Shown: positions 1 through 12,291, counted from the first letter of the stretch. The stretch: DNA of 43,540 bases from Candidatus Woesearchaeota archaeon (GCA_018302235.1 JAGVZW010000036.1:1-43540); one strand, 5' to 3'. Notes: generated from the letters alone by a model not told the origin. Program-made: numbers and translations.

Positions 1-1
1 A

Positions 2-646
2 AAGAAAGTTTATGTTGATAAAGAAGGAATAAAACAATTTCTTGCAACATTGAAATATCCTCTCTACTATCTTGATTTTGAGACATTTTCAACAGCAATT
101 CCGATGTTTGATGGCTTGAAAGCTTACTCGCAAATTCCTTTTCAATTTTCGTTGCATATTGTCAAGAAAGAAGGCAGTAAGCCAGAGCATCACGCTTTTT
201 TGTATGATGAAAATGGCGATCCACGAGAAGAGTTTGTTATTGCATTAAAAAAAGTAATTGGAGAGAAAGGAACCGTCTTAGTGTATAACCAAAGCTTTGA
301 AATTGGAAGGCTGAAAGAGCTTGCAGAATATTTTCCAGAGCATAAAGAATGGATTGATAATGTTTTGAAAAGAATAGTTGATTTGCTTGTTCCATTCAGG
401 GAATTTAGCTATTACAATCCCAAACAGCAAGGCAGTGCTTCTATCAAGGATGTTCTTCCTGCAATAACTGGAAAGAGCTACAAAGGCATGGTAATTGGAG
501 ATGGAGGAACAGCTTCTGTCGAGTTTTATAATATGTGTTATAATAATGGAAAAGATGTTAGAGAATCTCTATTGAAATATTGCGAGTTAGATACTTTATC
601 AGAGGTTATGATAGTGAACGAGCTTCAAAAAATTGTAAGTGAATAA
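2..646 (+). CDS. DUF2779-family protein, C-terminal DEDD exonuclease-like part (5' end cut by window)
   Basis: The frame is open from base 2, so the true start lies outside the window; a TTG at 50 is only internal. The protein reads into a DUF2779-type signature (LDFETF at bases 71-88, then a PFQFSLH segment). These look like exonuclease motifs of the DnaQ-like fold: DxE in LDFETF, an Exo II-like VYNQSFE at 281-301, and YCELD at 578-592, giving the Y-x3-D spacing of DEDDy nucleases. In the family this domain usually follows an N-terminal RecB/Cas4-like PD-(D/E)XK nuclease domain, which would be upstream here. It sits beside a HEPN operon and a restriction-modification gene, so a DNA-defence or repair role is inferred. 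The fold is fairly sure; the function is not known. Confidence 0.75.
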   Translation, partial: KKVYVDKEGIKQFLATLKYPLYYLDFETFSTAIPMFDGLKAYSQIPFQFSLHIVKKEGSKPEHHAFLYDENGDPREEFVIALKKVIGEKGTVLVYNQSFEIGRLKELAEYFPEHKEWIDNVLKRIVDLLVPFREFSYYNPKQQGSASIKDVLPAITGKSYKGMVIGDGGTASVEFYNMCYNNGKDVRESLLKYCELDTLSEVMIVNELQKIVSE

Positions 647-715
647 ATCTAGTAGGCTAGGGTTTTATTGTTTAGATTTTAAGAATAGTTAAGTTTAGGC
701 TATGTTAAGGGTGTT

Positions 716-794
716 TTTTAAGATAATCTCAACTTAAATGGATTAGGGTGGAATACAGAAGAATAATGTTGCTCATTTTTAATTGGTTATTATG
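716..794. repeat. 79-bp direct repeat, copy A
   Basis: This block is identical over 79 bp to 970-1048. Copy A ends in ATG, but the next codons are CTA TGA, so it opens only a two-codon frame. Copy B ends in the start codon of the gene at 1046. Copy A therefore looks like a duplicated gene leader (promoter and 5' end) whose reading frame has been lost. The 175 bp between the copies (795-969) are AT-rich and contain no gene I can support. The region 647-1045 is otherwise non-coding. Confidence 0.85.
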
Positions 795-969
795 CTATGA
801 AAATGCCATATTTTGACTGTTTGTTTATATAAGAATGCCAATAATTATAATGTATATGATAAAATGAAGAGAGTTATTATTTGATCGCCATTCCGACCCA
901 TACTGTAAAGCTATTATCCTTTCTTATAATTATGTATTTTATGACCCTATAATAGTGAGAATTTTATAA

Positions 970-1048
970 TTTTAAGATAATCTCAACTTAAATGGATTAG
1001 GGTGGAATACAGAAGAATAATGTTGCTCATTTTTAATTGGTTATTATG
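970..1048. repeat. 79-bp direct repeat, copy B (leader of the wHTH/HEPN operon)
   Basis: Exact second copy of 716-794, offset by 254 bp. It supplies the last bases before, and the ATG of, the first gene of the operon at 1046. The block includes a conserved purine/G-rich segment (GATTAGGGTGGAATAC) and an AT-rich stretch. It may be a promoter or operator that has been duplicated, or the scar of a tandem gene duplication followed by deletion. Confidence 0.85.
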
Positions 1049-1525
1049 TTATTAGAAAGATTTAAATGGCTAAAGATATTGAAAAAATCCATGTCAACCG
1101 ATAAACCTGATAAAATCATGGAATATTTGGAAGATTTAAATAAAAGGATTTCCGATATAGAAAATAATCTATCAACGAGAAATCCAGAAATTTCAGTAGA
1201 ACAAGATCCTTTCAAGGCAGTTAAACAAGAGTCATTCATAGAGTTTTTTAAAAAATTCGATCCAAAGAACGAAACAGACAAAACATTAGTTATTATGTTT
1301 TTCTTAGAATCGAGAAGGAATATTAAACATATAACCACAAAAGATATTGCTGAAGGATATAAAGAAGTTAGGGAAAAAACTCCTGTAAACGTTTCTGATA
1401 AAGTGCAACTCTTACATAAAAAAGGTTTGATAATGCCAGGAGAGATAGTTAATAATTTAAAAGGATGGATAATTACAAGATCTGGTCTAGAATATTTGAA
1501 AAAACTGAAAAATGAAACAAAATAA
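1046..1525 (+). CDS. Coiled-coil plus winged-helix protein, first gene of a putative defence operon
   Basis: The ATG at 1046 is preferred over the in-frame TTG at 1037; it gives 159 aa. The N-terminal half is charged and predicted coiled coil (around residues 20-45, LEDLNKRISDIE). The C-terminal half looks like a winged helix, with a KDIAEGYKEV segment, the turn LLHKKGLI, then GWIITRSGLEYLKKL, as in small archaeal DNA-binding proteins. It lies directly downstream of the 79-bp repeat and overlaps the next gene by 14 nt, so it is translated with it. I do not recognise a named family. A regulatory or adaptor role for the HEPN protein three genes downstream is inference. Confidence 0.75.
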   Translation: MLLERFKWLKILKKSMSTDKPDKIMEYLEDLNKRISDIENNLSTRNPEISVEQDPFKAVKQESFIEFFKKFDPKNETDKTLVIMFFLESRRNIKHITTKDIAEGYKEVREKTPVNVSDKVQLLHKKGLIMPGEIVNNLKGWIITRSGLEYLKKLKNETK

Positions 1526-1733
1526 AGGTAAGAAGAGTGTAGCAGAGAAAATAGCAGAACTTGGCAGATTTTTAGATATTCCAAGGACTGCAGAAGAGAT
1601 TAAAAAAGAAATAAAGGATAAGAAAGGGAATAACATTCCGTTGCAAGATATTCGCGTGAATCTTCTATATCTCTTAAGAAGAGAAAAACTAAAACGGAAA
1701 AAAGAAGGTAATTTTTATAGGTATCACAATTAA
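1512..1733 (+). CDS. Small winged-helix-like protein
   Basis: A 73-aa, lysine-rich protein that overlaps the end of the preceding gene and stops 2 nt before the next. It resembles a minimal helix-turn-helix: VAEKIAELGRFL, then TAEEIKKEI, then a VNLLYLLRREKL recognition-like helix and a short FYRYHN wing. No enzymatic motif is visible. Its tight packing makes it part of a four-gene operon. It could be a DNA-binding subunit or antitoxin-like partner; family unknown. Confidence 0.65.
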   Translation: MKQNKGKKSVAEKIAELGRFLDIPRTAEEIKKEIKDKKGNNIPLQDIRVNLLYLLRREKLKRKKEGNFYRYHN

Positions 1734-1735
1734 AA

Positions 1736-2182
1736 ATGGACGAAGAAATTAGAAAGAAATTAGAAAAAATTGAAAAAAGGCTTAGTGTATTAGAAGGTCT
1801 GTCTAAAAAAGAAAATCTTTTATTACAAGAAAATCTTTCAGACGAGATTTTTGAAGAACAAGATGGAAAAATTGTTGTGACACAAATTACCGGAGAAACT
1901 CCAAAGGAGAAGGCAAAAAATATTGTTTTATTAAGCCTTTTAGGATACAAACAAAAATTAGGAGAATTAGATGTTCATGCTTCTAAACTACGTGAGAATG
2001 TCGCTATTCATCAAATTCCTTTAGAAAATTTTGGGACATGGGTAAAAGAATTAAGTCCCCAATCAATTATAAAAAAAGGTAAGAGGGGGAGTACAAAGAT
2101 CACATATAAACTAACTACTTTTGGGGAAGCAAAAGCTAAGAATTTATTAAAAGAGATACTTGCAAATGGAAAAACAGGATGA
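1736..2182 (+). CDS. Coiled-coil plus winged-helix-like protein
   Basis: 148 aa, starting 2 nt after the previous stop. Residues 1-25 form a strong heptad pattern (IRKKLEKIEKRLSVLEGL), echoing the coiled coil of the first operon gene and suggesting that the small proteins assemble with each other. The C-terminal 80 residues contain an archaeal wHTH-like pattern: a helix around LLSLLGYKQKLG, a TWVKELSPQSII segment, and a basic wing KKGKRGSTKITYKLT. It overlaps the HEPN gene by 17 nt. Not assigned to a named family. Confidence 0.7.
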   Translation: MDEEIRKKLEKIEKRLSVLEGLSKKENLLLQENLSDEIFEEQDGKIVVTQITGETPKEKAKNIVLLSLLGYKQKLGELDVHASKLRENVAIHQIPLENFGTWVKELSPQSIIKKGKRGSTKITYKLTTFGEAKAKNLLKEILANGKTG

Positions 2183-2933
2183 ATTTATAAAAATCTTTAG
2201 CAGTATGCCGAAAGAGTTAAGAGAAAATTTAGAAAAATACTTTCTTGAGATTATTAAAAATTATAAAGAGAATAGGTGGGAACCATCAGAACTTAACGGA
2301 GCCAAATTTTCGGAAGTGGTTTTTAGAATATTAGAATGGCACACAAATAATAGTTACACTCCCTTTGGTACTAAAATACAACCTTTCAACGATAAGCTAA
2401 AACAATTTGAAAATAAAACAAATTTTTCCAATAGCATAAAGTTTCATATTCCTAAAATGTTGGCCGTTATCTATTCGCTACGTAATGATAGGGGTGTAAG
2501 TCATGTCGGGGGAGATGTAAATCCAAATCACATGGACTCTGTAGCAATAGTCTATATATCTAAATGGATTTTAGCAGAAATAATTCGTATTGTTCATACA
2601 TTGTCAATTTCTGATGCTCATGGACTAGTTGAAAAAATTGTGGAAAAAGAGATTCCGATTGTATGGACTATTTTCAATAAAAAACGAGTACTTAATATAA
2701 ATCTCAATTTTGAAGACAAAACCCTTGTTTTATTATATTCTGAGTACCCAAAAGAAATTAACGAAAAAAATTTATGCACATGGGTAGAGCACTCTAACTC
2801 TTCAATTTACAAGAATATAATTAAAAAGTTACATAAAGAAAAATTTATAGAATATGATAAAGAATCTTCTTCAGTCATAATATCCCCAAAGGGAATTAAG
2901 AGGGTGGAGCAGGAAATTGATTTTATGTTTTAG
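2166..2933 (+). CDS. HEPN-like putative ribonuclease with C-terminal winged helix
   Basis: 255 aa from the ATG at 2166 (an in-frame TTG at 2160 is less likely). Near residues 105-118 is the block LRNDRGVSHVGGD. This fits the HEPN catalytic pattern R-N-(x)5-H (R106, N107, H113) inside a helical domain; many abortive-infection RNases use this motif. The last 70 residues look like a winged helix (NLCTWVEHSNSS, IIKKLHKEKFIEYD, VIISPKGIKRVE). It is the last gene of the operon and ends 6 nt before a convergent restriction-modification gene. I infer a toxin/effector controlled by the three small upstream proteins. HEPN assignment is by motif only and could be wrong. Confidence 0.7.
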   Translation: MEKQDEFIKIFSSMPKELRENLEKYFLEIIKNYKENRWEPSELNGAKFSEVVFRILEWHTNNSYTPFGTKIQPFNDKLKQFENKTNFSNSIKFHIPKMLAVIYSLRNDRGVSHVGGDVNPNHMDSVAIVYISKWILAEIIRIVHTLSISDAHGLVEKIVEKEIPIVWTIFNKKRVLNINLNFEDKTLVLLYSEYPKEINEKNLCTWVEHSNSSIYKNIIKKLHKEKFIEYDKESSSVIISPKGIKRVEQEIDFMF

Positions 2934-2939
2934 TCTCAT

Positions 2940-4568
2940 TCATCTCAAACTCTCCTCAATAATTTTCTGTTCTTCTTTTGTCAGCCCATAGATCCTATAA
3001 ACTTCTTGATCTATCTTATCATCTGTTTCTTTGATTTCTTTCTCTAAGCGTGTTTTTTCATCAGTTTGTTTGTCTTTGATTTCGTTTAGACGTTTGTTAA
3101 GAGAAAGCATTTTGTCTACGAGTTTTATTATTTCTTTAGATTCATCATTGTTTATTATCTTAATTGGAAAGCTTCTTGCATACTCATACATAAATTCCAT
3201 AGTTAATTGTGAACGATTCCATAAATATCTATGCGCAAACCAACTTATCAATTTTGAATTCAATAACCCAAGTAAATATTTTAAATCTACTTTTGATTCC
3301 CAGATTAAGGTTACTGTCTTATCTGCATAAAATTCATCATTTGTATATGTTCCTACTAATCTAGCATTTCTATAATTAGCGATTAGTTTCTTACCTTGCC
3401 TCGAGACTATTCTTTGGAAAATTAGTTTCTCTCCTTTAATATAATAAGAAGAAACAATATCCTTTACTTTGATAAAATAATCAGAATTGAAATTATATCT
3501 ATTAATCTCTCTTCCTCTTAAACAATTTGTAGAATGAGTAGTTTTTTCTTTAGACAAATATTTAGCTACGGGACCACCCCAATTTATTTTCGCTATCTCG
3601 CTCAATTTTACAGTATTTTTTAATACATTATCAAAAATGCTTTGATTTTTATCTGTTATCCATAATGGAAATCTTTTATTAGTAAAATATGTTATTTTTG
3701 ATCTATTTTCCTCAAATACTTTATTATTTGTAAAACCAACCACTATACTATTAGAAATTTTTTTCTTTTTTCTACAAATAAAAATAATTTGTTCTAATTC
3801 AACATCTTCAAAAGCTTCTGAAGCGTCTATTATTCTTATAACATCAAATTTTAAAAGTTGTTTTCTTGTCTCTTCCCATGAATTGATATAGGTTAATTGT
3901 TTTGGTACTATAAATGAAATAATGCCTCCGTCTCTTAGTAATTCTAAACCTCTAAATATGAAAAAAGAAGCGGTATTTCCTGTTTTATCTTTGTACTTGG
4001 ACTTCAAAAATATCTTGTCCTTATCTGATATTTCTGCACCGTAAGGTGGATTTCCAATCACAACATCAAAACCGCCATTATTCATAACATCTTTAAATTC
4101 TTCTTCCCATTTGAATGCTTTATCTCCTGCTACAGCAGGATAGTCAATCAATGAATTTCCAACTTTAATATTCTCCTGCAATGTTGGCAGTCTATGTTTT
4201 TTCTCTGCAGTTTTTAACAATAAATTTAATTGAGCAATTTCCACAGCTTTTGGATCTAAATCCACGCCAAAAATATTTTCTTTTAGAATCTCAACTTTTC
4301 TCCCATAGCTTGCAGATGCACCAGTTAAGTCCAATTTGGTCTGAGTAATTTCTCCGTTTTTCTTTTTGTCTAAAGTAACTAGGTAATCAAAAGCTTTCAT
4401 TAAGAAACTTCCAGAACCACATGCAGGATCTAAAACTTTAATGTTTTTCAAATCGAATTTCTTATCTTTAGCTAACTCACCAATTGTATTTTTTACAATA
4501 TAATCAACAACATAAGTAGGTGTATAGTATATTCCTTGCTCCTTTCTGTATGCCTTTCCTTCTGTCAA
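2940..4568 (-). CDS. Type IIG restriction-modification enzyme, methylase and specificity half (N6-adenine)
   Basis: Gamma-type N6-adenine DNA methyltransferase part of an Eco57I-like fused enzyme. SAM motif I is DPACGSGSF (near residue 48), the catalytic motif IV is NPPYG (near residue 174), and a TaqI-like target-recognition region fills the C-terminal 200 residues, ending in a coiled coil. Only a TTG start is available at 4568. The same frame is open upstream to 4712 and encodes family residues there (YDFSAIDADVLGNIYEQYLGHI, written here only in part), with no good start codon. So this is the 3' half of a gene whose 5' half is the separate frame at 4700-5398. Activity of the split form is uncertain. 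Confidence 0.85.
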   Translation of the reverse strand: MTEGKAYRKEQGIYYTPTYVVDYIVKNTIGELAKDKKFDLKNIKVLDPACGSGSFLMKAFDYLVTLDKKKNGEITQTKLDLTGASASYGRKVEILKENIFGVDLDPKAVEIAQLNLLLKTAEKKHRLPTLQENIKVGNSLIDYPAVAGDKAFKWEEEFKDVMNNGGFDVVIGNPPYGAEISDKDKIFLKSKYKDKTGNTASFFIFRGLELLRDGGIISFIVPKQLTYINSWEETRKQLLKFDVIRIIDASEAFEDVELEQIIFICRKKKKISNSIVVGFTNNKVFEENRSKITYFTNKRFPLWITDKNQSIFDNVLKNTVKLSEIAKINWGGPVAKYLSKEKTTHSTNCLRGREINRYNFNSDYFIKVKDIVSSYYIKGEKLIFQRIVSRQGKKLIANYRNARLVGTYTNDEFYADKTVTLIWESKVDLKYLLGLLNSKLISWFAHRYLWNRSQLTMEFMYEYARSFPIKIINNDESKEIIKLVDKMLSLNKRLNEIKDKQTDEKTRLEKEIKETDDKIDQEVYRIYGLTKEEQKIIEESLR

Positions 4569-4699
4569 ACTTGCTCGTTTCGCAGTTTTCTTTAGTATAT
4601 GACCTAAATACTGCTCATAGATATTTCCAAGAACATCTGCATCAATAGCTGAAAAATCGTAATGAACTGTATTATCTGCTGTTTTGAATAAGCCATAAA

Positions 4700-5398
4700 T
4701 TATTCGAGAGTTCTAATGAATATTAGCCTATCAATAATTCTCTGGACAGCTTCTTCTAAATCTTCTTCAGTTAGATTTTTTGCAGAATTATTTTTAAGAA
4801 TATTTTTAGTTAATAATTCTCTAAATCTTGTTAAGTCGCTAAGAAGCTGTTTATCTATTGGGATTTTCTTTGCTTTTTTACCCCATTTCTCAGCTTCTTT
4901 ATCTATTAATCCGAGTTCTAAACTTTCCCTTGATAAAAGCCACAATTGTTCAAAATTATCTAAAAATTGTCTGCAGTTTATTGAAAAGAATTGATTTTGC
5001 AAATAATTAACAGATTTCCATTCGGCATTAAAAACTTTTATTCCTTCAAAGTCTGTTAGAATTGCCCACGTTGCACCTTTGTGCCATGCGTAATTGATTG
5101 CTTGCTCAGCAAACTCTTTTCTATCTAAATCTTCTCTCAGAGATTTAGCCTCGAGAAAAAGTTTAGGTATTCCTTCAATTCTAAAAGAATAATCTACCCT
5201 TCCTTTTGATATTTTCTCTTCAGCAGTAACTTCATCACCATCTTCAACGCTCCAACCTAAAGCACGAAATAAAGGAAGAATAAAATCTTTCTTTGTCATT
5301 TCCTCGTTATAGGATTTAGCTTTCCCAGATTCTATTAATTTGTTATATTTTTCTACTAATTTTTTGACTTCCTCTCGTGCTTGTTCTTTTGTTATCAT
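4700..5398 (-). CDS. Type IIG restriction-modification enzyme, nuclease half
   Basis: 232 aa with the N-terminal restriction domain of fused type IIG enzymes. A PD-(D/E)XK-like core is visible as RVDYSFRIEG followed by LFLEAKSL (near residues 68-88), with FAEQAINYAWHKG after it. The frame ends at RLIFIRTLE, exactly where the family continues into a linker before the methylase. It overlaps the methylase frame by 13 nt in another phase. Roughly 60-90 residues of linker seem to be missing, so a deletion with frameshift likely split one gene. The ATG at 5398 overlaps the stop of the zinc-ribbon gene upstream (ATGA), so translation is coupled. Confidence 0.8.
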   Translation of the reverse strand: MITKEQAREEVKKLVEKYNKLIESGKAKSYNEEMTKKDFILPLFRALGWSVEDGDEVTAEEKISKGRVDYSFRIEGIPKLFLEAKSLREDLDRKEFAEQAINYAWHKGATWAILTDFEGIKVFNAEWKSVNYLQNQFFSINCRQFLDNFEQLWLLSRESLELGLIDKEAEKWGKKAKKIPIDKQLLSDLTRFRELLTKNILKNNSAKNLTEEDLEEAVQRIIDRLIFIRTLE

Positions 5399-5541
5399 TT
5401 TTTCTCACTTTTTCTTGGAGTATTCCAATACGGACTTTTGCATTTATGGCAGACTTTTGGCTCTTCAGTTGTTGTTTCTCGAGGAACCCATTTATGCCCA
5501 CATAGTTCACAAACATAGCCTTCTAGTTTAACTTTTCCCAT
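5395..5541 (-). CDS. 48-aa zinc-ribbon protein
   Basis: Tiny frame starting with ATG at 5541. It has two CxxC knuckles, CELC near residue 11 and CHKC near residue 32, spaced 21 residues apart, then a basic tail. This is a rubredoxin-like or zinc-ribbon arrangement. Its stop overlaps the start of the restriction-nuclease gene (ATGA), so the two are translationally coupled. It may be an accessory or regulatory subunit of the restriction-modification locus; that role is inference. Confidence 0.75.
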   Translation of the reverse strand: MGKVKLEGYVCELCGHKWVPRETTTEEPKVCHKCKSPYWNTPRKSEKK

Positions 5542-5561
5542 ATCAACCAATTGTATTCTCT

Positions 5562-5717
5562 TTAGAATATTTTATATAAAATAACCTCTATTACGGTTAT
5601 TATTACGATTAAGATCACTACAGTCATAGGGGTTAACATTATCTTTGATTTTATAGTTTCGGAATATTTTAATAGGCCTCCACCAGATGAGGGTAAATGA
5701 ATTTTATTTTCTGCCAT
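5562..5717 (-). CDS. secG: Preprotein translocase subunit Sec61-beta
   Basis: 51-aa protein: a polar N-terminus with the archaeal Sec61-beta signature LPSSGGGLLKYSE, then one C-terminal transmembrane helix (residues about 31-50, rich in V and I). Family length is about 50-60 aa, so it is complete. It is the small tail-anchored subunit of the SecYE-beta protein-conducting channel. The ATG at 5717 faces away from the U32 gene, so both probably share the 5718-5769 region as a divergent promoter. Confidence 0.85.
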   Translation of the reverse strand: MAENKIHLPSSGGGLLKYSETIKSKIMLTPMTVVILIVIITVIEVILYKIF

Positions 5718-5737
5718 GTTGATTTAATATTATTAAC

Positions 5738-5746
5738 TTTTATAAA
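5738..5746 (+). promoter_or_regulatory. TATA box of the U32 gene
   Basis: TTTATAAAC about 28 nt before the ATG at 5770. This is the archaeal TATA position if transcription starts at the initiation codon. That supports a leaderless mRNA and the choice of 5770 rather than the upstream TTG at 5749, which would lie within the promoter. Confidence 0.5.
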
Positions 5747-5769
5747 CCTTGCTATTTATTTTTATAGTT

Positions 5770-7602
5770 ATGGAATTGTTAGTACCAGTAGGTTCAATGG
5801 ATTGTTTAAAGGCTGCAGTATTAAATGGAGCTGATGCTGTATATTTGGGTTTAAAGGATTTTTCTGCTAGAAAGTTTGCAAGAAATTTTTCTATATTTGA
5901 ATTGAAAAAGGCCATAGAGATTTGTCATGGATATGATATTAAGGTTTATTTAGCAATGAATATCTTGGTTAAAAATAATGAAATAAAAAGATTTTTTTTG
6001 AATTTAAAAGAGGCATATCAGTTAGGAATAGATGCAGTAATAATCCAAGATTTAGGTTTAATAAATTTAATTAAAAAAAATTTTCCAGATTTAAAGATTC
6101 ATTTATCTACTCAAAATTCTGTTTTTAATTCATTATCTGTTCGAGATAATGTTGAAAGAATAATTTTACCAAGGGAATTGGGTTATGAAAACATAAAGAA
6201 TTTAAAAATAAATAAAGAACTGGAGATTTTTGTACATGGTGCTATTTGTGTGTCAGTTTCTGGACAATGTTTATTATCCTCTTTTTTAGGGGGCAGATCA
6301 GGAAATAGAGGGGCTTGTGCACAACCATGTAGAAAGAGATACAATAATGAATATTTTTTGTCAACAAAAGATCTTTGTTTGATTGAAAAGATTCCAGAAT
6401 TAATTAAGATAGGGATTACAGCCTTGAAGATTGAGGGTAGAATGAGAAGACCTTTTTATGTTGCAATTGTTACTAGATTATATAAGACTGCAATTGAATA
6501 TGCTGGGAGTGGTAAAGTGTTTAAATTGTCTCAAGAGGCATTGAATAAGCTTAAGTTAGCATATAATAGGGAATTTTGTTGTGGAAAGATATTTGATGAT
6601 TTTATTTTTGCAAGGGATTTTTCTTCTCATCGTGGACTTTTAGCAGGTAAAAAGAATTTTTCGTTATCTTTTGATTTTGAAAGGAATGAAGAGGTTGTTG
6701 TTAAAGAGAGTGGTATTTTGAAAACAGTTATTTTAAAAAAAGATTATAAAAAAAATGATATTCTTTTGGATTTTGATGAGATATATAAATTAAAAGTAGA
6801 TTATTTTAGCAGACCTTTAAAGAAGGTTAGTAAGGTAAAATATAAAAGAATAAATAAAGAATTGTTTTTACCAAGGTTTTCTAGTATAAAGAATAATGAT
6901 AAAATAAGATTTTTTGTGAGGGTTTATAATAAAAAAGATGCTTTTTTAGCGTATGAGTATGGTGCTGATGTTATTTATGTTGATGTATTTAATCTGGATT
7001 TAGATGAAATTAAAAAAAGAATAGGAGATAAATTATTTTTGTATATTCCTAGAATCATTTATGATAAAGATATTAAGATTATTCAAAAAATTATTAGAAG
7101 AATACAACCTAAGGGTTTATTAGTTGGAAATCCTGCTTTTTTGAATGAAAAATTGGAGATTCATCTGGATTATAATTTTAATGTTTTTAATGATATAGAT
7201 TTGATTTATTATAAAAATTATTTGGTGATTATTTCTCCAGAATTAAGTATTAAAGAACTTGCTTTTTTTTCTAATAAAAGATTTATTTGTTTGTTACATG
7301 GTAAGATTATTTTAATGACCTTTGCACATAATTTTCAGGAAGCAGTATTGAGGGATGAAAGGGGTTTTTTTAGGATTAATGGGATCTATAATGGTTCAGA
7401 GTTAATTAATGGCCGTGAGATTGCTCAACTAAATTTAATTATGAAATTGATTAATGAGGGAATAAAGTATTTTTATTTAGATTTAGAGAAAAATATTGAA
7501 ATTATTAAGATTTATAGGGCAATTATTAATGGAGAGAATGTAAATATGACTATTTATAAGAAGAATGCTACGGTAGCTTGGTTTTTTAACGGGGTTGATT
7601 AG
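5770..7602 (+). CDS. U32 family protein (RlhA/TrhP-like RNA hydroxylation factor)
   Basis: 610 aa. An N-terminal TIM-barrel-like domain begins MELLVPVGS and is followed by the U32 signature HGAICVSVSGQC...GGRSGNRGACAQPCR near residues 155-195, including the conserved cysteines. Members once called peptidase U32 are now known to include RlhA (hydroxylation of a 23S rRNA cytidine) and TrhP (tRNA U34 hydroxylation). The gene runs convergently into the 3' end of the 23S rRNA gene, whose transcript could be its substrate; that link is inference. The C-terminal 300 residues are a divergent second domain with a further KIRFFVRVYN-type barrel repeat. No signal peptide. Confidence 0.85.
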   Translation: MELLVPVGSMDCLKAAVLNGADAVYLGLKDFSARKFARNFSIFELKKAIEICHGYDIKVYLAMNILVKNNEIKRFFLNLKEAYQLGIDAVIIQDLGLINLIKKNFPDLKIHLSTQNSVFNSLSVRDNVERIILPRELGYENIKNLKINKELEIFVHGAICVSVSGQCLLSSFLGGRSGNRGACAQPCRKRYNNEYFLSTKDLCLIEKIPELIKIGITALKIEGRMRRPFYVAIVTRLYKTAIEYAGSGKVFKLSQEALNKLKLAYNREFCCGKIFDDFIFARDFSSHRGLLAGKKNFSLSFDFERNEEVVVKESGILKTVILKKDYKKNDILLDFDEIYKLKVDYFSRPLKKVSKVKYKRINKELFLPRFSSIKNNDKIRFFVRVYNKKDAFLAYEYGADVIYVDVFNLDLDEIKKRIGDKLFLYIPRIIYDKDIKIIQKIIRRIQPKGLLVGNPAFLNEKLEIHLDYNFNVFNDIDLIYYKNYLVIISPELSIKELAFFSNKRFICLLHGKIILMTFAHNFQEAVLRDERGFFRINGIYNGSELINGREIAQLNLIMKLINEGIKYFYLDLEKNIEIIKIYRAIINGENVNMTIYKKNATVAWFFNGVD

Positions 7603-7611
7603 TTATCACCG

Positions 7612-10558
<2,947 letters not shown>

Positions 10559-10630
10559 CAGATGAACATGAAGTCATCAATCAGCTCTTAACTATCAGTT
10601 AAAGAGCATCATTATTTCATAGTTAAAACT

Positions 10631-10723
10631 TGGACCCGTCGGGATGTTCACAATTTTTTGATTGTTTTGAACCCGAAACCCCCGCCTTGCAGGGGCGGTG
10701 CTCTACCGTTGAGCTACGGGCCC
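10631..10723 (-). tRNA. tRNA-Ala (UGC) with a T-loop intron
   Basis: Acceptor GGGCCCG pairs with CGGGTCC including G3:U70, the alanine identity pair, and the discriminator is A. D arm is GCTC/GAGC; the anticodon stem CCGCC/GGCGG encloses CCTGCAA (anticodon TGC). The T stem TCGGG/CCCGA encloses 28 nt instead of 7, so about 21 nt (about 10646-10666) must be removed to give TTCAAAT and a 72-nt tRNA. The loop can fold as helix GTTC/GAAC flanked by 3-nt bulges AAA and ATC, with an inner ACAAT/ATTGT hairpin: a bulge-helix-bulge motif. CCA is not encoded. It sits between 16S and 23S, as usual for tRNA-Ala. Confidence 0.93.
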
Positions 10724-10727
10724 GGAT

Positions 10728-10756
10728 GAATATGAGTAATAAGCATTGATGTGAGA
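10728..10756. repeat. 16S precursor processing stem, 3' arm
   Basis: Imperfect inverted match to about 12292-12319: ATTGATGTGA and TATGAG segments are shared between this arm and the reverse complement of the other. The arms bracket the 16S gene, as expected for the archaeal pre-16S stem. Confidence 0.5.
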
Positions 10757-10769
10757 ATATAATTATTAT

Positions 10770-12241
<1,472 letters not shown>

Positions 12242-12291
12242 GTTTTGTACGACCAAATAATATGAATGCTTGATTGGAACAAGCTTAAATT

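Noticed and set aside
1033-1584. 183-codon minus-strand frame opposite the first winged-helix gene
   Set aside because: Hydrophobic, Ser/Phe-rich translation typical of the antisense of Lys/Glu-rich coding DNA; the plus-strand operon is better supported.
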